Assembly (NCBI GenBank): GCA_964463965.1
Contig: CAYXED010000006.1
Span: 61,118-125,117 of the forward strand
Direction of reading: 5' to 3'
From: UBA2166 sp964463965
Lineage (GTDB): Bacteria; Nitrospirota; Nitrospiria; Nitrospirales; UBA2166
DNA: 64,000 nt
How positions within the stretch are numbered: the stretch's first letter is position 1; each line of letters opens with the position of its first letter. Position numbers and translations under genes: made by a program. Of this stretch, positions 34,488 through 44,255 are shown one piece after another. The notes under the pieces are model-generated. The model was not told the origin of the DNA. It did no database searches and saw nothing but the letters and a program-made list of their open reading frames with translations.

Positions 34488-35105
34488 GTGAGCCAAAAGC
34501 TGATCATTGGCGTACTAGTTTCTGGACGGGGTACGAATTTACACAAAATTCTTGATGATGCTCAGTCAGGGGAGCTGAATGTGAAGGTTGCTGTTGTGAT
34601 TAGCAATCGGGAAAAGTCTGAGGGTCTTTTGAGGGCTCGTTCTCGTGGTGTGCCTGCAGTTTTCCTTGACCCAAAAAAATATCAAACAACACAAGAATAT
34701 GATGCAGCCATTCTTGAAACCCTGAGGAAGTATGAGGTTCAGCTTGTAGTGCTGGCGGGTTATATGAAGATTGTGTCGTTTGTATTGATTGCCGCATATC
34801 GCAATCGTATGATGAATATTCATCCGTCACTGCTTCCCTCATTTCCTGGGCTACATGCCCAGCGACAAGCCTTAGAGTATGGAGTTAAAAAGGCAGGATG
34901 CACGGTGCATTTTGTTGAGGAAGATGTTGATGCAGGTCCTATTATTCTTCAATCAACCGTTTCAGTTGAATATGACGATACCGAAGAGACTTTATCCACA
35001 CGAATCCTTGAGCAAGAACATATAATTTTACCTAGAGCTCTGCAGCTTTATAGCGAAGGCCGGATAAAGGTAGTTGGACGTTGTGTGGAAATTAGTCAAA
35101 TATGA
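34488..35105 (+). CDS. purN: Phosphoribosylglycinamide formyltransferase
   Basis: The 205-residue enzyme transfers a formyl group from 10-formyl-THF to GAR. VLVSGRGTNL at the start is the phosphate loop. MMNIHPSLLPSFPG carries the catalytic Asn and His, and VEEDVDAGPII the catalytic Asp. The start is GTG 34488. Length is normal. It is single and separate from the purSQLF run but on the same strand, with tRNA-Ala downstream. Confidence 0.96.
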   Translation: MSQKLIIGVLVSGRGTNLHKILDDAQSGELNVKVAVVISNREKSEGLLRARSRGVPAVFLDPKKYQTTQEYDAAILETLRKYEVQLVVLAGYMKIVSFVLIAAYRNRMMNIHPSLLPSFPGLHAQRQALEYGVKKAGCTVHFVEEDVDAGPIILQSTVSVEYDDTEETLSTRILEQEHIILPRALQLYSEGRIKVVGRCVEISQI

Positions 35106-35208
35106 CCGATTTTCTTATGGGCTGATTTTTGTTATTTGTTCCATGGTATAAAACAGCAAATAATGATAAGGGGCTTAGGTTGTAAATAGTAACTCGCTTT
35201 AAAAATGT

Positions 35209-35284
35209 GGGGGGTTAGCTCAGTTGGGAGAGCGCCAGAATCGCACTCTGGAGGTCGTGGGTTCGACTCCCATACCCTCCACCA
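35209..35284 (+). tRNA. tRNA-Ala (anticodon CGC)
   Basis: GGGGGGT at 35209-35215 pairs with ACCCTCC at 35274-35280, giving the G3-U70 wobble pair that marks alanine tRNAs. Discriminator A and an encoded CCA follow. The anticodon stem CCAGA/TCTGG holds the loop ATCGCAC (anticodon CGC). It reads GCG. A T-rich stretch follows at about 35319-35336. Confidence 0.95.
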
Positions 35285-35434
35285 TTTAAATGTAGATGCA
35301 CATATGACCTCTTGACCCTCTTTTTTTATTTTTGTTAGTATCCTACCCGTTGTTTTTTTCACTATCTTCAAAAAGGGGTTCTTTATTTTGTGATAAGCGC
35401 TTTTGCGCCGTGAAGAAAATATAAGGCAGTAGTG

Positions 35435-36421
35435 ATGATGTCAAAATCAATGGTAGAGGCACGTGACTTGTATAAGAATTTTGGAGAGACGTGTGCAGTT
35501 TCTGGGGTATCATTTTCTGTGCCAATTGGACAGATCGTGGGGTTTCTTGGGCCAAATGGAGCGGGGAAGACAAGTACCCTTCGAATGCTTGCAGGGTATT
35601 TAGAGCCGAGCAAAGGACAGGCTATTATTGATGGAGTAGCAGTTGGTGATGATCCCTTAGCTGCAAGGAAGAAAATTGGTTATCTTCCAGAAAACTGCCC
35701 ACTATACGATGACATGATGGTGTTAGATTTTCTCCATTTTGTTGCTGAGCTTCGCATGATTCCTCCATCTCGGCAAAATGAAAGGCTGCGCCCAATTTGT
35801 GATCGGTGTGGGATCTCTCCAGTTTTGGGAAAAGACATTGGGCAATTGTCAAAAGGTTATAGACAGCGCGTGGGACTTGCACAGGCAATCATTGGAGATC
35901 CTGCCCTTCTCCTTCTTGATGAACCCACATCTGGCTTAGACCCAAATCAGATTCTTGAAATACGAGCGTTAATCAGGGAGCTTGGGAAAGAAAAGACAGT
36001 GATTTTGTCAACACATATCTTGCCTGAAGTGCAGGCATCCTGTGATCGCGTTATCATTATTTCGGATGGGAAATTAGTTGCTGACGATACCCCAGATGCT
36101 TTGATGACCAGGGGTACAGCTTCCCGTGTCACTCTCCTGTTTGGTCCGTCAGTTGATGTCTCAAGAGACTCTCTAAAGATTCAAGAAACTTTAGCCAATA
36201 TTTCTGTGGTACGTAGTGTGTCTTCACGAGTTAATGAAAGTGAGAGTACGGTTGGGTTTTCTGTTGACGTAGATGGTGAGGCCGATCCTCGCTCGGTGTT
36301 GTTTAAGGCGATAGTAGCACACGGTTTCCCTCTTTTAGAAATGCATCGCGAACAGGTTAGTTTGGAAGAGACTTTTCGTCAGTTGACCAGAGGTGTGGAT
36401 GAAAATGAGGCTAGCGCATGA
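35435..36421 (+). CDS. ABC-2 transporter ATPase (GldA-like)
   Basis: The 328-residue ATPase has Walker A GPNGAGKTS, signature LSKGYRQRVGLAQ, Walker B LLLDEPTSGLDP and switch His in LSTHILPE. After the ATPase domain (about 230 residues) comes a C-terminal extension. The following genes encode a matching ABC-2 permease, a GldG-type protein and a DUF4340 protein, so this is the motor of a four-component system like the gliding-associated GldA/GldF/GldG exporter. That resemblance does not imply gliding. I start at ATG 35435, eight bases after AAGG, with GTG 35432 and ATG 35450 possible. Confidence 0.92.
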   Translation: MMSKSMVEARDLYKNFGETCAVSGVSFSVPIGQIVGFLGPNGAGKTSTLRMLAGYLEPSKGQAIIDGVAVGDDPLAARKKIGYLPENCPLYDDMMVLDFLHFVAELRMIPPSRQNERLRPICDRCGISPVLGKDIGQLSKGYRQRVGLAQAIIGDPALLLLDEPTSGLDPNQILEIRALIRELGKEKTVILSTHILPEVQASCDRVIIISDGKLVADDTPDALMTRGTASRVTLLFGPSVDVSRDSLKIQETLANISVVRSVSSRVNESESTVGFSVDVDGEADPRSVLFKAIVAHGFPLLEMHREQVSLEETFRQLTRGVDENEASA

Positions 36422-37134
36422 TATTTTTTTACCGTACCTTTAGTATTGCCAAGCGTGAATTTCAAAGTTATTTCAATTCTCCTATTGCCTATATAGTGAT
36501 CAGTGTTTTTTTGCTTTTAGCTGGATGGTTTTTCTTTACTCCACTCTTTCTTATTGGACGCTCGAGCCTTCGTGGGTTCTTTTCATTTGCCCCAGCACTG
36601 TTCATTGTGTTTATTCCCGCCATCACTATGCGGCTAATTGCGGAGGAGCTTAAAACTGGAACCTTGGAGTGGTTGAGCTCTATGCCACTACGAGACTTTG
36701 AAATGGTTTTGGGAAAATTTCTTGCCTCTCTTGCTTTAATTGGAGTTGCCTTGGTTTTTACTATTCCATATCCAATTTCTGTGGAAATGATTGGGACACT
36801 CGATTGGGGTCCAGTAATTGGAGGGTATTTGGGGCTTCTTTTGCTTGCGGGAGCACTTCTTTCTGTGGGGATGTTTGCTTCAAGTTTAACTGAAAACCAA
36901 ATTGTTGCATTCATCATTGGTGTGACGTTTTGTTTCATTTTCTACATACTAGACAAAGTAACTTTTTTCTTGCCAGAGTACCTTGGAGCAATATTTCAAT
37001 ATCTCTCAGTCGATTATCATTTTCGGAATATTGCCAGAGGGGTCATTGATACGCGGGATATTCTTTTTTACTTTGGGATGATCATAATTGGTCTTTTCCT
37101 CACTGTGGAGTCTGTAAGACGACGTCATGCCTAG
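36418..37134 (+). CDS. ABC-2 transporter permease (GldF-like)
   Basis: This 238-residue protein has six hydrophobic helices and the ABC-2 pattern AKREFQSYFNSPIAYIVISVF at its start, with FAPALFIVFIPAITMRLIAEELKTGTLEWLSSMPL in the middle. The start overlaps the ATPase stop by four bases and its own end overlaps the next gene by eight, so the subunits are made together. The cargo is unknown. Confidence 0.92.
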   Translation: MIFFYRTFSIAKREFQSYFNSPIAYIVISVFLLLAGWFFFTPLFLIGRSSLRGFFSFAPALFIVFIPAITMRLIAEELKTGTLEWLSSMPLRDFEMVLGKFLASLALIGVALVFTIPYPISVEMIGTLDWGPVIGGYLGLLLLAGALLSVGMFASSLTENQIVAFIIGVTFCFIFYILDKVTFFLPEYLGAIFQYLSVDYHFRNIARGVIDTRDILFYFGMIIIGLFLTVESVRRRHA

Positions 37135-38803
37135 ATCGCCGTTGGCATTAGGTAGTACAAAAGGTATTGGTGATCGCACTAGTTATGCGTTTGCTGTTAT
37201 TGGTATTGTCGTTCTTGTCAATATTTTGGGAGTGGGCTGGTTTATGCGGGCTGATTTGACAAAAGATGGGCTTTATTCTCTTTCTGAGGCATCGAGACAA
37301 ACGGTTGAGTCTCTTCAGGATCCTATATCAATTCGAGCATATTTTACTTCAGATCTTCCGGCTCCATACTCTTCAAATTCACGGTATGTAAAGGATTTGC
37401 TTGACGAGTATGCTACGTATTCCAATGGCATGTTGCAGTATGAGTTTATTGACCCTCTTAAGGCAGAGACGGAAGAAGATAAACTGAAGCGTAAAGAGGT
37501 TAAACAGGATATTTTTGGCCGCTCTGTTCGCGAGCGAACGACAAAAGAATTTGAGCTCTTGAGTTTGGGTATTCCTTCAGTACAGATTCGTGTTAACGAA
37601 GGTGATAAACTTGAGGTAAAACAGGCTTACATGGGGATTGTATTACGGTATGGGGATAAACATGAGGTTATTCCTCTGGTACAAAATACTTCTAACCTTG
37701 AGTATGATTTAACCTCTCTGATCAGGAAACTGGTGAGATTGGATACGCCAGTGGTTGGCTTTATTACTGGGCATGGTGGGCCAGATTTACGACAGGACCT
37801 TGGAAGGACCTATGGTCTCATTGAGGAACTTTATGATGTTGAAGAGATTAATCTTGCTGAAGAACCAAATATTCCTGATAGCGTTGATGGGATTATTGTT
37901 GCAGGTGCGGTAACACCATTTAACGATGCAGAGCAACGTGCTATTGATCAGTTTATTATGACTGGAAAAGGTGCAGCATTTCTTCTTGATCGAGTAATAG
38001 TTGATGTGGGAACACTTGACATTCAAAACGCTGACCACGAACTTGATACCTTACTTCAAAGCTATGGGGTAAAAATTGGAGATGGTTTGGTGTTGGATGT
38101 TGAGTCTTCAATGGTTAATGTGTCTCGCCAGCAGGGTTTTATGCAGATTACTCAACCTGTTCCATACCCATACATTCCTGTGTCAAAACAACTGGACCCT
38201 GAGCATCCATTAACACGAGGCCTAATTACTGTTGCTTTTCCATTTATGAGCCCATTAGAAAGTGTCCAATCGGAACTCTCTAAGGCTACTATTGATATGC
38301 TTGTAACCTCATCTGAAAAAAGTTGGATTAGGGAAAAACCTTTTAATATCTCACCCATGCAGCAATGGGGAGTTGAGGATGATGATTTCAAAGGTAAACA
38401 GAATCTTGTTGCAATTATCTCTGGGCAGCTTAAAGCTGCGTTTGATCAAGACAAAGATTCAAATGTTCTCAATAACTCTGATGATCCAGTAATATCATTT
38501 CGTGCAGAAACTAATGACGCAAGAGTTGTAGTGATTGGAGGCTCTGCATTGCTCCGAGATCAGTATACATCGGAATCTAATCAAGTTTTTATTCTAAATT
38601 TGCTTGATTGGATGCTCTTGGATGATGCATTGTTATCAATTCGTACTCGAGGGTTAACGGTTGCGCCTCTTGATGAAGTGTCTGACACGACGCGTAATGT
38701 CTTGAAGTATGGAAATATGTTTGGATTGCCTGCACTCCTTGTTATGTTTGGCCTTGTCCGGTGGCGTATTAGAGAGACACGGCGGCATGGGCTAGTTTTG
38801 TAA
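37127..38803 (+). CDS. GldG-family ABC transporter auxiliary protein
   Basis: The 558-residue protein has one membrane helix near the N-terminus (about 20-40), a long extracytoplasmic domain of the ABC_transp_aux family and a C-terminal helix (about 525-545) ending in basic residues. FMRADLTKDGLYSLSEASRQT and LLDEYATYSNGMLQYEFIDPL are typical, and VVGFITGHGGPDL occurs mid-chain. Such proteins partner ABC-2 permeases. Tight overlap with the permease gene supports one complex with the ATPase and the following DUF4340 protein. Confidence 0.9.
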   Translation: MPRSPLALGSTKGIGDRTSYAFAVIGIVVLVNILGVGWFMRADLTKDGLYSLSEASRQTVESLQDPISIRAYFTSDLPAPYSSNSRYVKDLLDEYATYSNGMLQYEFIDPLKAETEEDKLKRKEVKQDIFGRSVRERTTKEFELLSLGIPSVQIRVNEGDKLEVKQAYMGIVLRYGDKHEVIPLVQNTSNLEYDLTSLIRKLVRLDTPVVGFITGHGGPDLRQDLGRTYGLIEELYDVEEINLAEEPNIPDSVDGIIVAGAVTPFNDAEQRAIDQFIMTGKGAAFLLDRVIVDVGTLDIQNADHELDTLLQSYGVKIGDGLVLDVESSMVNVSRQQGFMQITQPVPYPYIPVSKQLDPEHPLTRGLITVAFPFMSPLESVQSELSKATIDMLVTSSEKSWIREKPFNISPMQQWGVEDDDFKGKQNLVAIISGQLKAAFDQDKDSNVLNNSDDPVISFRAETNDARVVVIGGSALLRDQYTSESNQVFILNLLDWMLLDDALLSIRTRGLTVAPLDEVSDTTRNVLKYGNMFGLPALLVMFGLVRWRIRETRRHGLVL

Positions 38804-38821
38804 CCTTTCTAGGTACTGTTT

Positions 38822-40201
38822 ATGAGTAAGCAAACTATTATTGCCTTTATTGTTTTCTTGGGTTTACTCGCTTTAGTTATGACGACTGTACTAAAGCCGA
38901 AAGAGCGAAACTTGAGCAGGCTTGCTGTACCAATAGTTTCGACCAATGAGGTAGAGAAAATTATTTTTTCCACCAACAATGAACAGTTTGAAATTACCAA
39001 GGAAGGAGAGGTCTGGCTCCTTGATGATGGACGTCTGGCAGATGAAAGTCGAGTTCAAGGGGCATTAGAGAGTTTAAGTACTCTTCATTCAAATGACTTG
39101 GTATCCAGCAACCCCAGGCGACATGCAGAGTATGACGCGAATGAAGAAAAAGGCATGCGAGTAACAATATTTTCTAATGAGAAATCTATACTGGATTTTT
39201 TCATTGGGATGGCCGCAAAGACCATGGGTGGAACATACATTCGTCTTGCAGATTCTGATGATATATTTCTTCTCAAGAGATCAACTGTGGCTACACATTT
39301 TGTTACCGAGAGGGAGCAATGGAAGGACTTAGCAGTCTTTGATATTGAGCTTTCTGATGTTGCAGCGTTGAAAGTTGAAACTAGTGCTGGGAGAAATGTT
39401 GATATTGTTGCTGGAGAAAATAAGCAATGGGTTCTGGGTGATCCATCTGTGTTGCCGGAAGAGTTTCGGCTTGATAGCTCTAGGATAGAAGAGTATGTTT
39501 CGGCATTTTTGACCCTACGTGCAGCTGACGTCTTGGCTATGTCTCCGGATCCTTCAACCTCTGGGTTGGGATTTGACAATGCTCGTGATACATACACTCT
39601 TACGTTAAAGAACTCAGAGACCTATACTCTTCGGTTAGGAAATCTTTATAGCGATGGAAAGAGTTATTATGCAGAAGTTAATGGGGAAAAATTTATTTTA
39701 ATTACCACTATTGCCTCAAATGCATTTCAGGTACCGTTAACGCATTTTCGATCGTTGACTCTTATGGACTTTGATCCTGAGGAAGTAACTCAGTTTTCAA
39801 TTACATCAAAGTTAGATCAATGGACGTTCAAAAACGATGATGGTAAGTGGGTTCAGGTTGAAGACAAAGCTTCTTCAATGAAAGGTCTTCAAGTCTCGAG
39901 TCATGCTGTTGAGGAGATGCTTCAAGCTCTATCGACTATGACTGGTAGTACATATGTGGAAAATGTGGAATCTAGTGTTGAGTTAGGGTTTAATCGTCCA
40001 ACACTTGAAATTAGAGTAACTTTTGAATCTAATAAAACTGCAACTCTTCTAGTTGGAGGAAAAAACGATAAAGATTTATTCTATGTTCGCGGTAATGCAG
40101 ATGCTGGCACGTATTTGGTGCAGGAAAGGAAAGTAAAGGCCTTTACTAAAAGAGTCTCAGCTCCTGTTGATCCGTCTGTTGAGAAGGACAGTACTCTCTA
40201 A
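38822..40201 (+). CDS. DUF4340 domain protein
   Basis: The 459-residue protein has an N-terminal membrane helix (TIIAFIVFLGLLALVMTTVL) that could anchor it or act as a signal, followed by repeated beta-rich DUF4340 segments. The spaced blocks VEKIIFSTNNEQFEITKEG, WLLDDGRLADESRVQGALESL and VTQFSITSKLDQWTFKNDDG show the internal duplication. It follows the GldG-type gene by 18 bases. DUF4340 proteins commonly occur as the fourth gene with GldA/F/G-type exporters and are thought to work on the outer side of the inner membrane. Function unproven. Confidence 0.88.
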   Translation: MSKQTIIAFIVFLGLLALVMTTVLKPKERNLSRLAVPIVSTNEVEKIIFSTNNEQFEITKEGEVWLLDDGRLADESRVQGALESLSTLHSNDLVSSNPRRHAEYDANEEKGMRVTIFSNEKSILDFFIGMAAKTMGGTYIRLADSDDIFLLKRSTVATHFVTEREQWKDLAVFDIELSDVAALKVETSAGRNVDIVAGENKQWVLGDPSVLPEEFRLDSSRIEEYVSAFLTLRAADVLAMSPDPSTSGLGFDNARDTYTLTLKNSETYTLRLGNLYSDGKSYYAEVNGEKFILITTIASNAFQVPLTHFRSLTLMDFDPEEVTQFSITSKLDQWTFKNDDGKWVQVEDKASSMKGLQVSSHAVEEMLQALSTMTGSTYVENVESSVELGFNRPTLEIRVTFESNKTATLLVGGKNDKDLFYVRGNADAGTYLVQERKVKAFTKRVSAPVDPSVEKDSTL

Positions 40202-40256
40202 TACAATAAGCCCATTCAGTATATAGTTGACTAGATAGTGTGCCTCGTTATATGAG

Positions 40257-41180
40257 CTACCGTCTTTTCCCTGCATAAATTTTCATAATTGTATCAAGAA
40301 ATTTTAATGCAGTGCGTTTAGGGCGCTGGAAAGCATTTCTTCCTATAATCGATCCAAACCCTCCACCGTCCCTGATAGCACGCACCTCGTCAAATATCTT
40401 AGTGTCTTCTCCTTTTGCACCCCCGGAGAAAATTAGAATTCTTTGACCATTGAATGTACTTTGTACCACGTGTTGGATACGCTGAGTTGTGGTTTTGATT
40501 GGCACTTTGCATGCAGCATATGCTTTTTTTGCCTCTGGTTGTTCTATATGCGAAGAAGGTATTTTAACCTTAACAATATGTGCCCCAAGCTGTGCAGCTA
40601 TTTGCGCGGCGTAGGCAACAACGTCAATGGCTGTTTCCCCTTCTTTACTAAGGCCTGATCCGCGTGGATAAGACCATACAACTATGGCTAAACCATAGGA
40701 TTTAGCTTCTTCAGAAATTTCTCGAAGATTTTCATACATATCTTTAGCGTAAGCTGATCCTGGGTAGATTGTGTAGCCAACTGCAGAGCATCCAAGACGC
40801 AATGCATCCTTTACACTACCAGTTACTGAGGAGCAAGGGTCTTTGGTTGCATAAAGGCTGTCGTTGTTATTGAGCTTGAGAATTAGAGGGATATCCCCCG
40901 CAAACTCCGCAGCCCCTGATTCTAGAAATCCTAATGGTGCGGCATAGGCGTTACAGCCTGCTGTGATTGCAAAGTCAAAATGGTATTGAGGTGTATATGC
41001 AGGAGTATTTGGTGCGAAGCTTCGTGCTGGACCATGTTCAAATCCTTGATCAACTGGGAGAATCACCAGCTTACCAGTTCCAGCAAGTGTTCCATGGTTA
41101 AGGATTCGTGCTAGGTTGGTAAGTACTCCTGGATTAGTTCCCTGATAGTAGCCGATAATTTCACGAATACGCGCATTCAC
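40257..41180 (-). CDS. fbaB: Class I fructose-bisphosphate aldolase, DhnA/FbaB type
   Basis: The 307-residue enzyme belongs to the DhnA/archaeal-type class I aldolases, which use a Schiff-base lysine and no metal. Signs are LVILPVDQGFEHGP at the phosphate end, GCSAVGYTIYPGSAYAKDMYENL, VVWSYPRG and AHIVKVKIPSSH with candidate active lysines. The GGAKGEDTKIF and GGGFGSIIGRNAFQRP loops bind phosphate. AGGAGG lies seven bases before GTG 41180 and overlaps the end of fbp, so aldolase and FBPase are coupled in gluconeogenesis. It is the last gene of the glycosyltransferase-pgl-fbp-fbaB set. Confidence 0.93.
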   Translation of the reverse strand: MNARIREIIGYYQGTNPGVLTNLARILNHGTLAGTGKLVILPVDQGFEHGPARSFAPNTPAYTPQYHFDFAITAGCNAYAAPLGFLESGAAEFAGDIPLILKLNNNDSLYATKDPCSSVTGSVKDALRLGCSAVGYTIYPGSAYAKDMYENLREISEEAKSYGLAIVVWSYPRGSGLSKEGETAIDVVAYAAQIAAQLGAHIVKVKIPSSHIEQPEAKKAYAACKVPIKTTTQRIQHVVQSTFNGQRILIFSGGAKGEDTKIFDEVRAIRDGGGFGSIIGRNAFQRPKRTALKFLDTIMKIYAGKRR

Positions 41181-41192
41181 TGCCGTTCCTCC

Positions 41193-42227
41193 TTATTCGT
41201 TCCGCATAAATTCTTCCGCCAGTGCCACGTCATTATAGCTTCCAATCAAAATAGGAGTGCGCTGATGGATTGCGGTGGGTTGGATATTTAGAATTCGTTC
41301 CATTCCAGTACTACCTTTTCCTCCTGCTTGTTCGACAATATAGCTCATTGGAGCTGATTCATAGAGAAGGCGAATTTTCCCCTCTGGCTTTTCAACCTCT
41401 CCTGGGTAAAGATATATTCCCCCGTTTAAGAGCGTTCGATGGACATCAGCGATAAGTGCTCCTATATAGCGACTTGAATATGGACGTCCATCATCAGGAG
41501 CATGTTCGAGTAGATGGTCAATATATCGTTTCGTTGGTGAAAACCACTTTTGGTAGTTTCCTTGGTTTACGCTGTAGGTTTTCCCACGCTTAGGAATTTT
41601 TATATTTTCGTCAGACAATAGAAACTCTTCCCTATCTGGGTCAAGTGTAAAGCCATGAACCCCTTTCCCAGAGGAATAGACCAGCATAGTACTTGAACTG
41701 TATAGAATATAGCCTGCAGAAATTTGATCTACCCCTTTTCTTAAAAGGGAGGCGTTAATTTCGTCTTCGTTTTTTTGTTTTCCCGTGGAGAGTGAGTTTG
41801 TTGCGGGAGTTTCAAGTTTGTGAATAGAAAAAATTGATCCGACCGGCCCATTGACGTCAATATTTGATGATCCATCCAAGGGGTCTAGGTAAACAATATA
41901 TTGCCCTGATGAGAGGTTTTCTGAAAATATGACTGGTTTTTCATCTTCTTCTGTAATCATGGCAACAACTTGGCTAGCACCTTCAAATGATTTTTTAAAA
42001 GCATTATTTGCATATATGTCCATTTTTTTGACGGCTTCACCATGTATGTTTATATTGCCTGTACCTCCCAGTGTACTTCCCAGACCTGCTTGTCTCATTG
42101 TGTGCGAAATAATTTTCCCAGCCTGTGCTATTTGAGAGAGAATCGCAGTTAATCCAGCTCCAGCCTCAAGAGGTGTTTGTTGTTTTTCCTCGAGAAATGT
42201 GTGGAGGCGCGTGCCGGTGTTACCCAT
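41193..42227 (-). CDS. fbp: Fructose-1,6-bisphosphatase class I
   Basis: The 344-residue enzyme removes the C1 phosphate from fructose-1,6-bisphosphate. The metal site is in VYLDPLDGSSNIDVN. LGGTGNINIHGE and MITEEDEKPVIF near the N-terminus and GEVEKPEGKIRLLYESAPM near the C-terminus are typical. The last block includes the KIRLLYE segment seen in class I FBPases. It is followed 12 bases later by class I aldolase, the previous step in the gluconeogenic direction. Confidence 0.96.
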   Translation of the reverse strand: MGNTGTRLHTFLEEKQQTPLEAGAGLTAILSQIAQAGKIISHTMRQAGLGSTLGGTGNINIHGEAVKKMDIYANNAFKKSFEGASQVVAMITEEDEKPVIFSENLSSGQYIVYLDPLDGSSNIDVNGPVGSIFSIHKLETPATNSLSTGKQKNEDEINASLLRKGVDQISAGYILYSSSTMLVYSSGKGVHGFTLDPDREEFLLSDENIKIPKRGKTYSVNQGNYQKWFSPTKRYIDHLLEHAPDDGRPYSSRYIGALIADVHRTLLNGGIYLYPGEVEKPEGKIRLLYESAPMSYIVEQAGGKGSTGMERILNIQPTAIHQRTPILIGSYNDVALAEEFMRNE

Positions 42228-42353
42228 ATGCGACTTCTCGCTTTTGGATAGTGTTGAGCATAGATCGAAGATGTTTTTTCCCTATTACATGTGAACGTAG
42301 GATTTTTGATGGAATACTAATATGGTGTTCTCTATAGCTGTCGCTGGTATCAA

Positions 42354-43094
42354 TCATTTGGTTAACAGTGCTGCGGCAGACTGCTCAATTAACCAAAGCT
42401 GGAAACCGCGCTTTTGACGTATTAATTGTGCGGGGTATTCTTCCGGATTGCTTTTTCCATTAATGACTTGATTAAGCGCCTCTGCTTTCTCTTTTCCAGA
42501 GACAAGAAATAGAAGATTCTTTGCGGCATTAATGACTGGAAAAGTCATTGTAATCCGCCACTCCTCTGTTTTCGGAATGTTGTTTGCGGTAGTCATGCGT
42601 GTTGTAATCTGAAGAGCGTCACTGTGTGGAAATAATGATGCTGTATGACCATCAGCCCCTATCCCAAGGAACATTAAGTCAAAAATTGGAAGCTCTCCAG
42701 GAGCTAAATGGAATGCTTTCATAAGTGTCAATTCATAGTTCGCTGCGATTGCTGGGGGGTCGGGTTTTTCCGTCATAATGCGATAGATGTTATTGTGAGG
42801 AATAGGAACCTTTGATAGTAAAGTTTCAGAGGCAAGTTTGTAGTTGCTCCTTTCATGGTCTGGTGGAACATGACGTTCATCTCCAAAAAACCAATAAGTA
42901 AGATCCCAAGGAATACGAGATGAGAATTCTTCAGTGGCGAGCCGCTCATACAGTTTTTTTGGGGTATTCCCGCCTGACAGGGCAATCATGCATTTTTTGT
43001 TGTCCTTGATAGAGCGTTCAATAAGTTCAGTAACGTGTTTTGCACCATGGATACTCATTTCTTCAAGGTCAGCTACTATAACTCGATTGTTCAT
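42354..43094 (-). CDS. pgl: 6-phosphogluconolactonase
   Basis: The 246-residue enzyme hydrolyses 6-phosphogluconolactone in the oxidative pentose phosphate pathway (DevB type). IALSGGNTPKKLYERLA, WFFGDERHVPPDHERSNYKLA and LGIGADGHTASLFPHS are the standard motifs. AAGGAG lies just upstream of the ATG. It lies 27 bases after a glycosyltransferase gene and 126 bases before fbp. The usual partners zwf and gnd are not in the window. Confidence 0.95.
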   Translation of the reverse strand: MNNRVIVADLEEMSIHGAKHVTELIERSIKDNKKCMIALSGGNTPKKLYERLATEEFSSRIPWDLTYWFFGDERHVPPDHERSNYKLASETLLSKVPIPHNNIYRIMTEKPDPPAIAANYELTLMKAFHLAPGELPIFDLMFLGIGADGHTASLFPHSDALQITTRMTTANNIPKTEEWRITMTFPVINAAKNLLFLVSGKEKAEALNQVINGKSNPEEYPAQLIRQKRGFQLWLIEQSAAALLTK

Positions 43095-43121
43095 GTCGGC
43101 TCCTTATTGCCTGTATTTTGT

Positions 43122-44255
43122 CTAACATGAGACCGGGAGAAGCTTTGTCGGACGAAGCTCAGCTTTAGTGTTTTGGTAGAGTAACTCAGTCTTTTCAATC
43201 ATATGTGTGAGACTATAGTTTTTTTCTATCAGGTCTTTTCCATTTTTTCCCATTGTCGCTTTTGCTATTGAATTAGAAAGTATTTTTTCAACATTTTTTG
43301 CTAATGCAAGTGCATTCGCTGGTGGAACAAGTAGCCCAGTGTGCTCATGTATAATGACTTCTTTAGTCCCACCCGTATCTGTTGCAACCACAGGTTTTCC
43401 CAAGGCCAATGCTTGAAGTAGAACCTGTGATATGCCTTCAGTCCCCGTTGATGGTAGAACAAGGACGTCAAGAGCTGCCAGAATCTTAGGAACATCTTCT
43501 CTGTATCCGAGTAAATATACTCGATCTTCAAGATTGAGTTCCTTGATGCGTATTCTAACCTTTTCTCTAATTGGACCATCGCCTGCGATACAAAACCAAC
43601 AATTTTTATTCGACTTAAGGATGTGTTTTGCGGATTCAAGAAAATATAAAGGGCCTTTTTCAAAACGAAGAAAACTAACCATACCAATAAGTGTGGCATT
43701 GGATGGGAGTGAAAGTTCTTCTTTCAAGAGAGAGCTTTGGCTGCGATGCCTAAGTCCGTCAAGGTCTACTCCTGTTGGGATGGATAGCATGCGAGCTTGG
43801 TCAAATCCATTTCGAAGGTGCATGGCCTGTCGAATAGTTTCTCCTGTGGTAACGATACGATCAGCGAGTTTTTCGTAAAGAAAACGACTTAGATGTCCCG
43901 TGGATATCGGTGTGGCTTTATGGCGGGTTCGAATTAGAATTGGTTGTCGAGGTGATAGGCGGGCTGCAATGCCGGCTACCCATGTGTCGGTTGATCCATG
44001 TGTATGAACGATATCTGGCGAAAACTCGTTGATAATGCTATAGAGTTTTTTGATCCCATATGGCAGCATCCATCGATTCATGTTTACAGGTTGTACTGCA
44101 ATACCGACCTTTCGTGCTAACGGCTCCATGAGACTGCCAGTTTGAGTTACAAGTAGGATGTCATGGCTCCTTTTGGCCATAAACTCAGATTCCAAGAGGG
44201 TCCTAAATTCTTGCCCTCCCAAACCCGTGGAGCTTTCCGTATGCAAAATTCTCAT
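43122..44255 (-). CDS. GT4-family glycosyltransferase
   Basis: This 377-residue GT-B enzyme has an N-terminal acceptor half with ESSTGLGGQEFRTLL and DIVHTHGSTDTWVAG. The C-terminal GT4 donor half has FLRFEKGPLYFLESA, FCIAGDGPIREK and STGTEGISQVLLQALALGKPVV. Relatives act on lipopolysaccharide cores or other glycoconjugates. The donor is probably a nucleotide sugar, the acceptor unknown. It is first in the pgl-fbp-fbaB set. No Shine-Dalgarno sequence is visible. Confidence 0.88.
   Translation of the reverse strand: MRILHTESSTGLGGQEFRTLLESEFMAKRSHDILLVTQTGSLMEPLARKVGIAVQPVNMNRWMLPYGIKKLYSIINEFSPDIVHTHGSTDTWVAGIAARLSPRQPILIRTRHKATPISTGHLSRFLYEKLADRIVTTGETIRQAMHLRNGFDQARMLSIPTGVDLDGLRHRSQSSLLKEELSLPSNATLIGMVSFLRFEKGPLYFLESAKHILKSNKNCWFCIAGDGPIREKVRIRIKELNLEDRVYLLGYREDVPKILAALDVLVLPSTGTEGISQVLLQALALGKPVVATDTGGTKEVIIHEHTGLLVPPANALALAKNVEKILSNSIAKATMGKNGKDLIEKNYSLTHMIEKTELLYQNTKAELRPTKLLPVSC

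Noticed and set aside
35132..35371. Short minus-strand frame over tRNA-Ala
   Set aside because: Same tRNA-reversal artefact (WESNPRPPECDSGALPTEL).
36489..36938. 149-codon antisense frame in the ABC-2 permease gene
   Set aside because: The permease on the plus strand is clear. The antisense frame is a by-product of its hydrophobic codon pattern.
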